This document shows, in pieces, positions 35,600 through 47,029 of a stretch of DNA of 64,000 nucleotides. This DNA comes from Prosopocoilus inquinatus (Eukaryota; Arthropoda; Insecta; Coleoptera; Lucanidae). The stretch's first letter is position 1. Each line of letters starts with the position of its first letter. The notes under the pieces were generated by a model, which did no database searches, had not been told where the DNA came from, and saw nothing but the letters and a program-made list of their open reading frames with translations. The translations under genes were made by a program, and so were the position numbers. The stretch covers positions 70,184,212 to 70,248,211 of the forward strand of contig CM069870.1 of NCBI GenBank assembly GCA_036172665.1, given 5' to 3'.

Positions 35600-36170
35600 A
35601 CGTTTGGTATGCATGTAGTTCAGATCAGATCGCAGGAGCGAATCGTAAACGCGAAAACCGAAAACACGTTTGCGTCACCTCCTCGTTCTTGTCGAGTGTA
35701 CGTCTGGCGAACTACGACCCGACCCATTAATTTAAAAACCCGGTCTAGGAATTAGCATAAAAGGATTCGCAAAAAAGCGGAAAGAAATTCCCGAACCGGA
35801 GCAAAAAGCGGCGCGCCGTCGTCCGGGTTAAGAGAAAATCCCGCTCCGGCGGATTCCGTTACACTTAATTATATGTTCGGGAGCACTTTAGAGAAAAAAA
35901 ATGGGAAAACCTTTGGTGAAGTTTTGTGGAAAAAAAACTAAATTAATAAACGGAAAAATTCCGTTTCGGTCAGTAGTATCAAATAGTAAATTGCATTTCG
36001 AGGAAGCAAAAATGCACGATTATTTATTGCATCGGGGGACATATGTAATCAGGCATTTTCTTCTGGGGCGGATTGTACACTATTTTAATCACTACCGGGA
36101 GAATAATCCTGCAGGATTTAGGAATAAACAACAGAAGTAAACCTTAATAAATCCGCGTGTCACTTCTGAC
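35600..36170. other. unique GC-richer island with a weak ORF
   Basis: CpG-rich sequence to about 35870 is followed on the plus strand by ATG at 35901 (AAAAATGGG) and a 79-codon frame starting MGKPLVKFCGKKTKLINGKI and ending FRNKQQK, TAA at 36138-36140. It is basic, with no signal peptide or known motif and no splice sites required. It could be a small gene or, more likely, chance. Confidence 0.2.
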
Positions 36171-36230
36171 AATTATTCAATTATTTCGGGGGAAAATGGC
36201 AATACATACTTACGTTTAAAAAGAAACTTA

Positions 36231-36446
36231 TGAAAATTGAGTTAAATCTCCTAACCACAAGAAGTTCTTTAATACTATCTACGTATTTCGGCAGCTAAGC
36301 TGCCATTTTCAGTAGAAGCTGAAGAAGTGAAGAAGTTCTCTTGTGATTAAGAAGAAGGCATCTACTGAAGATGGCAGCTTAGCTGCCGAAATACGTATAT
36401 AGTATTAAAAAACTTCTTGTGGTTAGGAGATTTAACTCAATTTTCA
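36231..36446. mobile_element. near-perfect palindromic element, ~85-bp arms
   Basis: TGAAAATTGAGTTAAATCTC ... CGGCAGCTAAGCTGCCATTT at the left is repeated almost exactly in reverse at the right (GGCAGCTTAGCTGCCGAAAT ... GAGATTTAACTCAATTTTCA). Arms are nearly identical, so the insertion or inversion is recent. Confidence 0.8.
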
Positions 36447-36489
36447 ATGTATTGCAAGCCACAGTTACCAATACATTGGAATAGGAAAG

Positions 36490-36890
36490 AAATTTATTGT
36501 TTGAAAGAAAAATCAGTGAAAATGAAAGAGCAGGGAAGGCAAAGCAGAATTAACAATGGCATCATCAATTGGATGAGAGAAGAAGAGAAGAAGCGATGAG
36601 AGGATTTTACGGGATGGTAGAGGCAAGATCACTTTCTCATCCCCATAAAAGAAAGATGAATCAGAAAAGAAGACGTGTTAACGTGTAAACTGAGAGGGAT
36701 TGTGCAGCTTCTTATAAAAAATAAAAATGCACTGATAAGAAACTGAGAGGCATTGTGCAGGACGCTGGAGCAAGATCGACTCCTCTCCCCATGACGATCA
36801 AGAAACCTTCAAAGAAAGAAAGGAAAGGCAAAGCAGAATTGACAATGCCATCATTAGTTGGATAAGAGAAGAAGAGAAGAGGCGATTAGA
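36490..36890. repeat. duplicated purine-rich segment (~297-bp spacing)
   Basis: GGGAAGGCAAAGCAGAATTA followed by ACAATGGCATCAT (about 36533) recurs as GGAAAGGCAAAGCAGAATTG at about 36827. GAGAAGAAGAGAAG follows both. Confidence 0.65.
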
Positions 36891-37292
36891 TAAATTTCAA
36901 AAACCTAAAACGAACCGCTTTGCAATGGAATATCCTAGTAGGACTAAATTAAAAGGAAAAAGTATATCCTGGCACGAATATTTCTGCAATGATTAAAATT
37001 AGGAAAATATAAAATGTACCTATTCGATTATAGTAACAAGTTTGGGTGGGAACCAAAGAAAAAGAATATCTTCTGCTCGATGCGATGGCATCAAATCAAA
37101 ACAAAAAGAAGAAAATATCTCTTGGACCACAATGGAATATCCGGCGCGAGACAAAGAAGCTTTAAACCAAAAATATGTACCATAATCATAATCATGAGCC
37201 TCATTACATCTCTTGGGAATGGTAATCACCAGCGTTTGGTTTGGTGGCGGTGTGATCCATTTATTTTCCTCTACTCTGTATACGATTTGTTG

Positions 37293-37990
37293 AATGTTCT
37301 CCTTCTCGTCTTCATTCTATTCTACTTTTCATTCAAATGCTTGGTCTTTTCGTTCTTTATCTTGGATTTTTAGCAGTTGATTTTCAACTGGTTACCACTG
37401 ACATGGTTTCTCTGGCGTCCTTCCTTCATCCTATGAAGTATTTACGTTTTTATTGTTCAGTTAAGTTTGGTCCTCTTTCTTCACACATGCTGCTATGAAC
37501 TTTCATTCAAAAGCTTCGTCTTTTCGTTCTTTACCTTGGACTTTTTGCAGTTGACTTTCAGTTGGTTACCACTGACATGGTTTCTCTGGCGTCCTTCCTT
37601 CATCCTATGAAGGGTTTACGTTTTTATAGCTTAGTTAAGTTTGGTCTTCTTTCTTCACACATGCTGCTAAGAACTTCCATTCAAAAGCTTCGTCTTTTCG
37701 TTCTTTACCTTGGACTTTTAGCAGTTCATTTTCAACTAGTTACCAATGACGTGGTTTCTCTGGCGTCCTTCCCTCATCCTATGAAGGGTTTACCTTTTTA
37801 TAGCTCAGTTAAGTTTGGTCTTCTTTCTTCGCACATGCAACTACGGACTCTCATTCAAAAGCTTGGTCTTTTCGTTCTTCATTTTGACTTGTGGCAGCTG
37901 ATTTTCAATTGGTTACTACTCAAATGGTTCTCTGGCGTCCTTCCTTGACCCTATGAATGGATTACGTCTTTATAGTTCAGCTTAGCTTGG
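37293..37990. repeat. 174-bp tandem repeat, about 4 copies
   Basis: GTTACCACTGACATGGTTTC starts at 37391, 37565, 37739 and 37912 (spacings 174, 174, 173). Units also share TTCATCCTATGAAGGGTTTA, TTTGGTCTTCTTTCTTCACA and CATTCAAAAGCTTCGTCTTT. 174 is 58 codons, so one plus-strand frame (37562-37948) reads through copies as a 58-residue hydrophobic repeat. I regard this as a by-product of the repeat length, not a gene. Confidence 0.92.
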
Positions 37991-38549
37991 TCTTCCTTCT
38001 TGCTTTTCGAACTGCGTATTGCTTTTGCCGATTCCTCAGCTTCACTGGTTTCGGCAACATACGCAAAATTTTCGAAACAGCAGCTACAAGGACGTGCAAG
38101 ACGCAGTTCCAAATGAAAATCAATGTGTATGTGTATAGTTCATCCATTTGTCGTTCTTCTAGTTCGAAGACTAGGTAAGACGCAAGTCCTTGCATAGATT
38201 GTTGGCCATTGAATGCTTCGCCCTTTACTTCTTCGGAAAAGTCATCTTCAAGTCTAAAGCGCTGCTCTTCTTGCTTAGAAGATTGGATATTTGGGGGTTT
38301 GCTGCTGCTATTGGTTATCATCGACCACGTGGCTATTGATAACCAATGAAAGCCAATGACAGCAATCCAGAAATAGCCAATTCTTCAAATTTCCAAAGCA
38401 GGAAAAGCAGCTTTACATATTTGAATAACATAATAAAGGGATTTGAGCATAGATTTTTCTATTCTATTCTAGATGGATTTCCTCTTAAATCTTTTCTTTT
38501 ACAGTGATCATTAATGTAACCTCCTATTCTTCTCCTCCTACCGTCCCTC

Positions 38550-38578
38550 TTCTTCTTCTTCTTCTTCTTCTTCTTCTT
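38550..38578. repeat. (CTT)n microsatellite
   Basis: An uninterrupted run of TTC units. Confidence 0.95.
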
Positions 38579-38579
38579 T

Positions 38580-39510
38580 TGTCTCGCAGCGAGTTAGGTA
38601 TTGTTAATTTTATTGCCTTAAAAATCAAGAAAAATCTACGCTCAAGCATGCTTCTCTTTTTTTCAACTTCTTTCACTCTTCCTTCTGTTCTCATCTTAAT
38701 TTATCTTCTCTCTCTCTCTCTATCTCTCTTTTTAATTTACCCACTTCGATGGGTATTTATCGGTAGTTATCGCAACCTGTTAAACTTCTATTGTTTGTTC
38801 GGAATTCTGTATTCTATTTTATTATTATTTTTTTTTATATTTAAATTTGTCCATTTTTTACGTACATTCATTTCTATAGGCAATTTTCGAAATTTCAAAA
38901 TAATAAAAATACATTTACATACTACCACTAATAATAACAATAAATCGAAGTAAATTGTTCCGCAAGTTTTCCTTTTCTTTTTATTTTTAATTTGTATTAA
39001 TGTATATGCACACCTAAAACGACATTATGATGAATTGATGATGTTGCGCCGAAAGGTGACCGCATAATTCTCTATGAATTACCGCTGAGTAACCGCAATA
39101 TCGCTTTAATGATGACGTGAGGAGTCAAAAATTTGGGAGTTTTTTTTTGCTATTCGGAAAAAATTCCGACGAGGGAAAAAATCGACCTAAAAACTGTTGT
39201 GACAGGCGGATCTTGAATTTGGTTACGACTTGGATTGGTCGATGACTGAAACTACAAAATGATATTCATCGAGGAAGTTGTCCCCCAAATAACAATTCCT
39301 TAAGATAAAAATTAAAAAAGAAAAAAACTGTAAAAGAAATAATTCGGAGAGTTTCGATCGGTTTTTGATTTTCTTGGAGAAATTTATATTTCGTTATTTT
39401 TAAATCTGTAGAGTGAGAATAGTTGTTTATTATACAAGTGTCTTATAAGGCAAATAAGTCACAAAAGGAGTGTTGGGCTTTTTTTTTTAATCACATAGAC
39501 ATGAGTGTAA
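38580..39510. other. AT-rich stretch, nothing recognised
   Basis: A T-rich frame at 38504-38953 is composition-driven (L/F/S-rich). No splice-bounded exon seen. Confidence 0.4.
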
Positions 39511-39516
39511 TACATA

Positions 39517-39672
39517 ATTTTATCCAACACCTGTTTATTATGAAGTCATAATGCTGATTTTGAATGAAAGTTTAATAATGGGTTCATAATTCCACTAGTG
39601 TTTTACAGACTTCATAATATATTCAAAATTGGCACTATTATCACTTCATAATAAACAGGTGTTGGATAAAAT
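39517..39672. mobile_element. palindromic MITE, ATTTTATCCAACACCTG ends
   Basis: ATTTTATCCAACACCTGTTT followed by ATTATGAAGT pairs with ACTTCATAATAAACAGGTGT followed by TGGATAAAAT. Inner GATTTTGAAT / ATTCAAAATT continue the stem. Confidence 0.75.
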
Positions 39673-39986
39673 ATTTTTTTGCTTCTATTGCCCATTCGAA
39701 ATTATTTTATTTCATGTAAGTATTATTTTTTAAATAACTGTAAGTAACATTATTGTTGTCACAGTTATATTTTGAAATATATAATTCAAATTCATTATGA
39801 AATTATGAAATTAATCAATTAGTCAAAATAAACAAATAATAAACAATTCGGTAAAAAGACAAGTCAAAGCTATCTCTTTAAAACATTTTCAAAATGTTAT
39901 TTATTGTTCATCTGTTAAGCACAACTGTTGTTTTTGTTTAAAGTTTCAAAGGCTGTCAGATTTTTTCAAAATTGTTTTGAATTATA

Positions 39987-40209
39987 CAGGGCGATCGAAA
40001 TTAATTGTCCTGATCCTACACTACTTTCCGCGAGTTTCGCATCAATATTTACGTTTACCAGACGAAGAAAGCAGGGGAGTGCAGGGAACATTCGCAAAAC
40101 TTACATCCAAATTGAACTTAATTAATAAAAACATCCAGTATACGTAAATATTGATACGAAGCTCACAGAAAGTAGTATAGGATCAGGCCAATCAATTTCG
40201 ATCGCCCTG
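39987..40209. mobile_element. Tc1/mariner-type MITE with TA target duplication
   Basis: CAGGGCGATCGAAATTAATT at the left and AATCAATTTCGATCGCCCTG at the right are flanked by TA on both sides (39985-39986, 40210-40211). The inverted repeats run about 70 bp (CCTGATCCTACACTACTTTC ... GAAAGTAGTATAGGATCAGG). No transposase. Confidence 0.8.
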
Positions 40210-40276
40210 TACACAGCGATTTTTTGTGTTAAAATTAACACATTTTCGTGTAAATGAGTAAGAATCTTCACACTAA

Positions 40277-40295
40277 CCCCCCCCCCCCCCCCCCC
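40277..40295. repeat. C19 homopolymer
   Basis: Nineteen C in a row, flanked by short inverted CACACT/GTGTTAA-rich sequence. Confidence 0.95.
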
Positions 40296-40539
40296 GTGTT
40301 AATTTTCACACTAGACTCCAAATCACACACACCGTTTTTCAACAGTGTGTATGTACAAACAGTCAAATGTTGTTCGTGAAAATATTTATTTTGCGAACTT
40401 ATTTTTTTATCATTAGTTTTATTATTTTTACTTACGTAAGTAAGTAAACGAGGCTTTAATAATTTTGATTTAAAAAAGAAACCTGGAACGTTTCGGACCA
40501 AATAGGTACGCAATGTTTACACTGAAAATAAGTTTATTT

Positions 40540-42560
40540 GAAAGAGAGAAAAAAAAAAACAAAAGAACCCAGAACGTTCAACTGATAATTACAAAAAAAA
40601 AAAAACAAAAAGCGATCAGCAATGAAGATCCCCAAATGGGCAATAAAAATAAAGTTTGCGTAAGATAAGATTAAAAGAAATCTACAAAACAAATGAAACA
40701 ATAATGTAAAAAAAAACTTCGTTATAATTAATAACTAGGCAACGGAATTATATATTTTGTTCGATTAAATACAAACGAGGCGGCAAACGTGTAACACTGC
40801 AGCGACGTGTGAATGCACACACTCTCTTTGCCGCCTCGTTCGAAATAAACCCGAACAAAATATAGAATTCCGTCCTGTATTAATAACAAAACCACAAACT
40901 TGGCAATTTCTTTCCTAAGAATTCATAAATGTAAAATGGAAAATAGAACGAAAAAATAGGTTTTGTTGCAAAAATTTTGATAACGGACAAATGAAAGAAA
41001 GTCATATCGAATAAAATTAAAAGAAAAGAACAAATTACGATCAATGCATAATTAATCAAATCAAATTGAATAAGAGGAGAGAGAGGAAGAAAAAGAAACA
41101 AAAGACAATCGGTCATTATTAAGATTCTCAATGAGAATAAGACGTCAAAAATTAAAATTCTACAAGGCTAAATTGAATAAAAAATCGGAGATATTTTCAT
41201 GAAAAATTAATTACAACATAAAATACACAAAAATAAACAAGTCTGTCTTTTATCAACAATTAATGCTTAAAAAACAAAACGTCAAATCGAATAAAAAACA
41301 AAACATCAATTGATAGCTAATGAGATAAAAATAAAGGAAAAATAAAGGTTATGAAGAAAGAAAAGACGTTCAAATTATATTTAAAAAAAAAAGAAACAAA
41401 AGGCGACCAGCAATGACGATCCCAAAATGGGCAATAGAAATAAAATTTGCTTAAAATAAGATTTATTTTTTAAATATTTTTAATAATTTAATAAAAAATT
41501 TTTTTTTAATAATTGACGAGTTTTCTCCAAGAATCTAATCAAGAAATATAAAATCTTGTACATTTCATTGTTCGGGCATTATGACAATTAAAATGTTATT
41601 ATTTTATTAAAACTAAAAATAGAGCGAAAAAAAACAGCTTTTGTTACAAAAATTTTGATAATGGACAAAAGGAAGAAAGTCAAATCGAATAAAATTAAAA
41701 GAAATGGAAAACGAATGACGATCATTTGATAATTAAAAAAATCAAATCAAATTGAATACGAGAGAGAAAGGAAAAAAAACAAAAGACGATCGGTTAGGAT
41801 TGTCAGTGAGACGTCAAAAGTTAAAATTCTATAAAGTCTAATCGAATGACAAAAAAAAAACTGCGAGATTTTTCTGAAAAATTAATTACAATTTAAAATA
41901 GTAATATCTAATAATAAAATAAACACGTAGGAGTATTTTTTTTACAAACATTTGATAATTCAAAGATAAAGCGTGAAAACGAATAAAAAAAACAAAAAAT
42001 CAATTGATAGTTAATATGACAAAGAGAAAGAAAGAAAGAAAGAAACGTCAAGAAGAAAAGAAAGAAACAATATAAAAGAAGAAAAAACAAAAAACGCTCG
42101 GTAATAAAGGTTTCCAACAGGACAACAAACAAACTAAAAACAAAGTCAAATCGAATACAAAAAAGACGGTAAACTCTAAATTCAAAAAATTACATAAGAA
42201 TAATGTTTTCAAAAATAAAATAATTGAGATGATTTTTTTTTAAGTCAATTGGAATAAACAGCGAGAACAAATAATAATAATAATAATAAATAATGTAGAA
42301 GAAATAAAGTAAACCCTGAAGTAGGCGATAAAAATAAAAATTGTATAAAATAAAGTCAAAGCCGATAAAAGAAAAACAAAAGTCGATCGCCTGATAAAGT
42401 ACGCAGACATTTTTCAAATAAAAAAAAAAACAACCGACGCGACGTTCAGCGGCGAAGATCTCAAAGTAGGCGATAAAATTTTAAATGCCAAATTGAAAAA
42501 TTGAAATTTATTTTAAAAAATTAACCAAAAATAATCCTACACAATTTCAGAAAATAAACA
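40540..42560. repeat. purine-rich block containing a ~690-790-bp duplication
   Basis: GGCAATAAAAATAAAGTTTG near 40638 and GGCAATAGAAATAAAATTTG near 41430 are copies, as are TTTTGATAACGGACAAATGA (40977) and TTTTGATAATGGACAAAAGG (41656), each followed by about 250 bp of similar sequence ending GAAAAATTAATTACAA. Frames inside have biased composition only. Confidence 0.65.
40743..40872. mobile_element. hairpin element, CGAGGCGGCAAA stem
   Basis: CGGAATTATATATTTTGTTC at the left pairs with GAACAAAATATAGAATTCCG at the right. A second stem AACGAGGCGGCAAA / TTTGCCGCCTCGTT lies inside. About 130 bp. Confidence 0.7.
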
Positions 42561-42599
42561 AAAAAGAAAGCAAAGGAAGAACGAACACCTTTTGTTCTG

Positions 42600-43085
42600 C
42601 GCAATTTTTTTTTTTTTTTGAATACGTAATAGAATATTGGCAGTCATTTATTTTTAATTTTTTTTGTACGATGATAAAAACAAATTAGCATTATTACGAT
42701 TAAATTTTATCGAAAAAATAAAATAAAATAAAAATGTGATCCCAGAGATTGAATACAACAAATATCTTCGCGATTGTTAATTATAAATAATTAAAAGTGA
42801 AGGTTGGGCAGAAGGAAAAAAAAACAAGAGACTTCGAGCTTCGAACTTTAATTCAGAAAAATAATCAAAAGCTAATTTCTTTTTTTTTAATTTTATAATT
42901 AACTTTGACATTCTCATTTTTAACTTTTTATATTCCTTTATTCAGTGCGAAAAGATTCGTGCATGCGATCAAGTCAATAATCAAGAATAATTGCAGAGAG
43001 TATTAAAGGAGAGATTCCTTTATAAAAAGTGAACGAAATTTCCTTCAGGACTTAAAAGTAAAAATTAAAAGAAAAAACATTAATT
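42600..43085 (+). promoter_or_regulatory. possible TATA-less promoter for the 43.09-kb exon
   Basis: TTCAGTGCGA at 42941-42950 matches the arthropod initiator (A at 42944). AGTCA about 29-33 bases downstream resembles a DPE but is one base off position. The leader contains a short uORF (ATGCGATCAAGTCAATAA). Confidence 0.22.
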
Positions 43086-43109
43086 ATGAATCAAGCGCTG
43101 CCAGTGATG
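43086..43109 (+). CDS. candidate first coding exon, MNQALPVM
   Basis: ATG at 43086 opens eight codons (MNQALPVM) ending at a strong GTAAGT donor (43110), phase 0. It sits at the right edge of a low-complexity block, after a leader of about 140 nt. The next exon is not identified: a good acceptor at 45601-45602 (TATTTACTTTTCAG) would give only a 16-codon tail in this phase. Too short for any statement of function. Confidence 0.22.
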
Positions 43110-43429
43110 GTAAGTACTGCTCGTGCGTGCTAAGTGATAAGTGATAAAGTAGAATGCGTAATCACGAAGAGATAAATTAACCTGTAGCTGTAACCGACGT
43201 AATGTTGTGCGGTTAACTTTCCCGATAACTATTATCACATTTCTATCTAACCATGACTATTCATTTATGTTTTGTTGTCGCTTCAATCTTATTGCAGCTA
43301 CCACCATCAAAACCTTTATTTTTCACAAATTAATTGGACAGTCAAAAGTGACTCACTCGGATTTATTACAATCGTTTTATTCTTGTGACTTTTATGTTCT
43401 TAAAATCGCGAATAAAATAGTATAACACA

Positions 43430-44200
43430 CCTCTGTCACCCTGTACAGAGTGTCTCAAGAGTGAGTTCTCGAGCAATATCTCGATAAGGTTTTTGTTTTG
43501 AATTTTGGAGGATTAGAACATAATTTTTTTTTTCATATATACAAGGTGATTCAAGAACAGCGGTGCTGAATGCAACTTTTTTATTTTCAAATGGCATACT
43601 CTCTATATAATCAAATTAAAATTTGGATCGCCCATAAAATTTTTGCATACCATAATGTATGCCGGTGGACGTCTGCGCTTTCTTGGTTAAATAATTTCGT
43701 TATACATATTTTGCCTTGGACAATTTAATTCAACTTTAATGTTGTTTTATTCAACTTAAATTCAATTAATTCTAACGTTATCGTTAGTTGTTGCTAATTT
43801 TGATTATTTTCGTAACGCTTGAGAGTCAATTTATATGATTTTTTGTTTATCTGTTATTGATGACTGTGAGACAGAGGGAGATTTCCTTACGTACGTATCC
43901 GTTTTGTACTTGAAATATTTTAAGATGCTTTTGAATGTTGAATTTAAACCATATCAAACTTTAACGTTAACTCTCTCGTGGCAATTTCGCCTTTAATTTG
44001 TTGTTCGTATTGAATTGTTGCCTTGGACACCATCCAACTTTTTAAAACTGAAGTTAATTTATGGTCGGATATACTAGGTATCGTGGGTATTTGTACTTCA
44101 GTTAGCGCCTACCGGTAATTTATTTTAAATATATTGCTTTTGTGGATTTCCTTTTTTTTTCCTCCACGACCACCTCTCCGAAACCTGTTGAGCTGCCGCT
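43430..44200. other. AT-rich stretch with transposon ends
   Basis: CCCTGTACAGAGTGTCTCAA near 43439 looks like two abutting transposon termini. Nothing else is recognised. Confidence 0.35.
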
Positions 44201-44204
44201 GGTA

Positions 44205-44790
44205 TTATCGTATCATATCATATCATATTTATTTTTGCAGCACAAGAAAACAACATTTTTGCTACAAACGTCAGCTAAACTCTAGAAAAAACCTACATTC
44301 ATACATGGCGTCAAGAAATAAGTACCTATAAAATAAAACAGTATAAAACAGAATTCAAAATATTAAATATGGATATTAAAATTTTGTCCTTATGGTGTAA
44401 ATATACAAGAAAAATAAATGTAAAAATAAACAATCAATGTAAAAAACAATCAATGTAAGAGACAATCATAATCAAGAATTATGGTACATATAAGACAAAC
44501 TGAATTAGACAAACATAAAGATTAGTTATCACAGATGGCATACAGAATTGAATAAGTAGAACAGGTTATATTTTAAAATCAAAATCCAAAAATTCGGTGT
44601 AACTGTAAAACACATTTCCTAATAAGAAACATTTAACCCATCGTTCATTTGTTTAACATTGACAGGGAGTTTATTGAAAGACTTTACACTTAAAAGATTT
44701 GGACCCGCTTGAGTTCTTTTAGTGCGGTGGTAAAGTATTACGTCGTGCCTATCCAAAAAAATCCATTATATGCAGGTAAAAGCTGCCTCG
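44205..44790 (-). pseudogene. LINE (jockey/CR1-like) 3' fragment
   Basis: On the minus strand about 44767-44645 translates DRHDVILYHRTKRTQAGPNL continuing LSVKSFNKLPVNVK, the kind of sequence at the C terminus of non-LTR reverse transcriptases (a basic stretch, then an F.KLP motif). Downstream is an AT-rich 3' region ending near an (ATATG)n-type tail at 44210-44227. The rest of the reverse transcriptase is missing, so it is 5' truncated. Confidence 0.5.
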
Positions 44791-45074
44791 CTACTGGAAC
44801 TTTCATAAAGAATAAATTTTTCTGAAAAAAAGAATTTTTCCATATGTAGCCAACTTTCTGCCGATGACTGCATATTGTCACGATGGGAGTTTTTCATTAA
44901 AAAATAATATAAAAAAAATTATTAAAGCACGGGCTTGTGAAATCGAGGGCAATTTCAACAGCATGAGGTAACCCAATATAACAGGGTTCTTGTTACAAAA
45001 TAAAACATCGGCTGAATCACGATAACTAGAGCAAACGATTTCATCAAGTAGGTAATACAATTGAACGCCGGGCA

Positions 45075-45413
45075 TGTTACGAATAACGCAATGCGCGTTT
45101 TGATCAAGAATTGCGTATAGAAAGTGCGAGTAAAATTTGGACAGGTAGTCGAACCAGACTCCGGTACTGTAAGAAGGAGAGCCGCCCTCGCAGTCGATCC
45201 AGGAGCGACTCCGAATTGGCGTTATCTGCCATCTCGAAGAAGGGGAACCATTCCAAGACCAAGGACGCTGATCCCAAGATCGCCAGCATCCTGACGCCGA
45301 TCGTAGGACGCCTCTCTGCCACAGCCCGCTCCGTCGAAGCACGTCGGCACCCTAAGCGTGACAATATCCACAATCTTCAAACGTGTCTAACAAGTTGGCA
45401 CCCCAACGTAACA
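45075..45413 (-). mobile_element. probable solo LTR of a gypsy-type element
   Basis: The segment is bounded by TGTTACG at 45075 and its inverse CGTAACA ending 45413. It is far more GC-rich than its flanks. On the minus strand it starts TGTTACGTTGGGGTGCC, a form common at insect gypsy-type LTR starts. It is open in several frames (an S/R-rich plus-strand frame and two minus-strand frames), which explains coding-looking translations. No matching target duplication is visible, so integrity is uncertain. Confidence 0.5.
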
Positions 45414-45579
45414 TCCTATTAATCGGAAAAGTATGAAAAATCTTACTTTTCGAAACGGTAGCACAAAATTAAGCTCGTGAAACTATTTTTATGACAGTGA
45501 CTCCAACAAAAATATTTCTTGTAAAAAAAAAACCTTGCCGCAAAGTTAATTTTAAACAAAACGAGCAATATTTTTACAA

Positions 45580-46068
45580 GTGTGTAAATATTTACTTTTC
45601 AGACAGAAACTATGTGTGCAATTCATTTGGCGCACGCAGGCGGTGGCGTTTAAAGCCCGGCCGCAAATAATCGTAAATAACGCAAAAGGTCAGAACCGTA
45701 ACGAGTGTGGTGTTCAATGTTACCGGCGGTCTTTGAACCCCGAAATGAGCGGAAGAAACCGATCGGAAATTAGCATGCGCATGCAGTACCGGGAACGCAA
45801 GAAGCCCGAAACGTTTTCCGGATCAGAAATTCCCGTCGAAAAAGTCGAGCCGGAACACAAGCGACAGATTGTTGACGATTCGATAACTTTCACGGATAAT
45901 CCGGGGCGAAACCGCTTACTCAAATTTTATAATCCTAGAAAAACTAACTACGAGGGAAATCCAAAACTGTACCGCTTTTTTTTTCTTTTTAACATAAATA
46001 AATTTAAAAAAAATATATTTAACGCAGCCGGAGGTTGCTGCTATAAACATGGAAAAACGTGTTTGTAG
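45580..46068 (+). other. unique GC-richer island with an unrecognised ORF
   Basis: After a strong acceptor at 45601-45602, one frame stays open to about 46068, including ETFSGSEIPVEKVEPEHKRQ and TFTDNPGRNRLLKFYNPRK. The lysine/glutamate-rich centre looks protein-like. The last 35 residues are AT-driven. There is no domain, no ATG in good context near the start and no clear donor. It could be an internal exon or conserved non-coding DNA. Confidence 0.2.
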
Positions 46069-46499
46069 CGTACAATGGAAGCGTGAAATGTTTTTTTCAA
46101 TAAGGCGTTCGTTGGGAAATATGCGGATTAAGAGCGTTCATTCGCTATACTACATAGCATAGCATAACAAGTGATTTATTTCGAAATAATATTATTGTTG
46201 TTTTCGTGTGAACGGTTCTCAGCCGGCTACGAAACGTCGGAATTTCCTCGTTCGTGAAAACAAGGTCCATTAAGTTCTTCGGCGTAGTGTTTTATTCGTT
46301 CGTCGAAACGTGAACGCGCAAGGCGAACATTTTTGACGCAGATTCCTCGGATATTTGGGTCAGTAATTCCGAGGCTTAATGATCACAGAGAATGAGATCA
46401 GGGACGTAGGGTAACAAACATACTTTTCGAAAACAAAACGAATGATTTTTTTTTTTTGAATAAAATCATTGTACAGTCGTACGCACCTTAAATACACCT

Positions 46500-46910
46500 T
46501 CAGCAAGCAAACCTTATTGTAAACACAGCCCTTATTCAATTCGCATCGTAAGCGTTCGTGACCTGTCGAATACTGGAAGACGGACAAGGTATCCCCCTCA
46601 TCTCATAAACACGACCCTTCTTCGATTCGTATCGTTAAGCGTTCGTGATTTATCGAAATTACGAACGAACGAATTAAATTAACTTTTTTAAGGACAAATT
46701 CATTGTCCATTTTTGCCTTATCTACATGGCTAATATGAGCTAAATTTTTTAAAAATAAAATAATGACTGGACCTTTATTAATCATTGTGTGTCAGCAAAA
46801 TTCTTAGATTTACGCCACTTTTTTTTGGCAGCAACCCTAGCCCTTCTTCGATTCGTATCGTATGCGTTCGTGACCTGTCCCATACCGGAAGAGGGACTCT
46901 CTTATCTCCC
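46500..46910. repeat. three copies of an ~85-bp TTCGTATCGTAAGCGTTCGTGA repeat
   Basis: Copies lie near 46525, 46612 and 46849, each with CCCTTCTTCGATTCGTATCG followed by GTTCGTGACCTGTC and a short spacer. Only the first two are adjacent. Confidence 0.65.
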
Positions 46911-47029
46911 CCTCTATACGAAGCTGTCCTATTCATTGCAAGCAATTCTTCGCAATAACTGCTTCTACTCGATTAAGATGTGGACAGTTTATACAGGGTG
47001 CTTTCTAAGTATGCTCCGTAACTTCAGGG

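Noticed and set aside
38504..38953. 149-codon plus-strand frame with leucine runs resembling membrane segments
   Set aside because: The leucines come from a (CTT)n microsatellite and T-rich DNA; no start context or homologous motif.
44878..45342. 154-codon minus-strand frame
   Set aside because: Crosses the LTR boundary at 45075; the first half is LTR sequence and the rest AT-rich flank.
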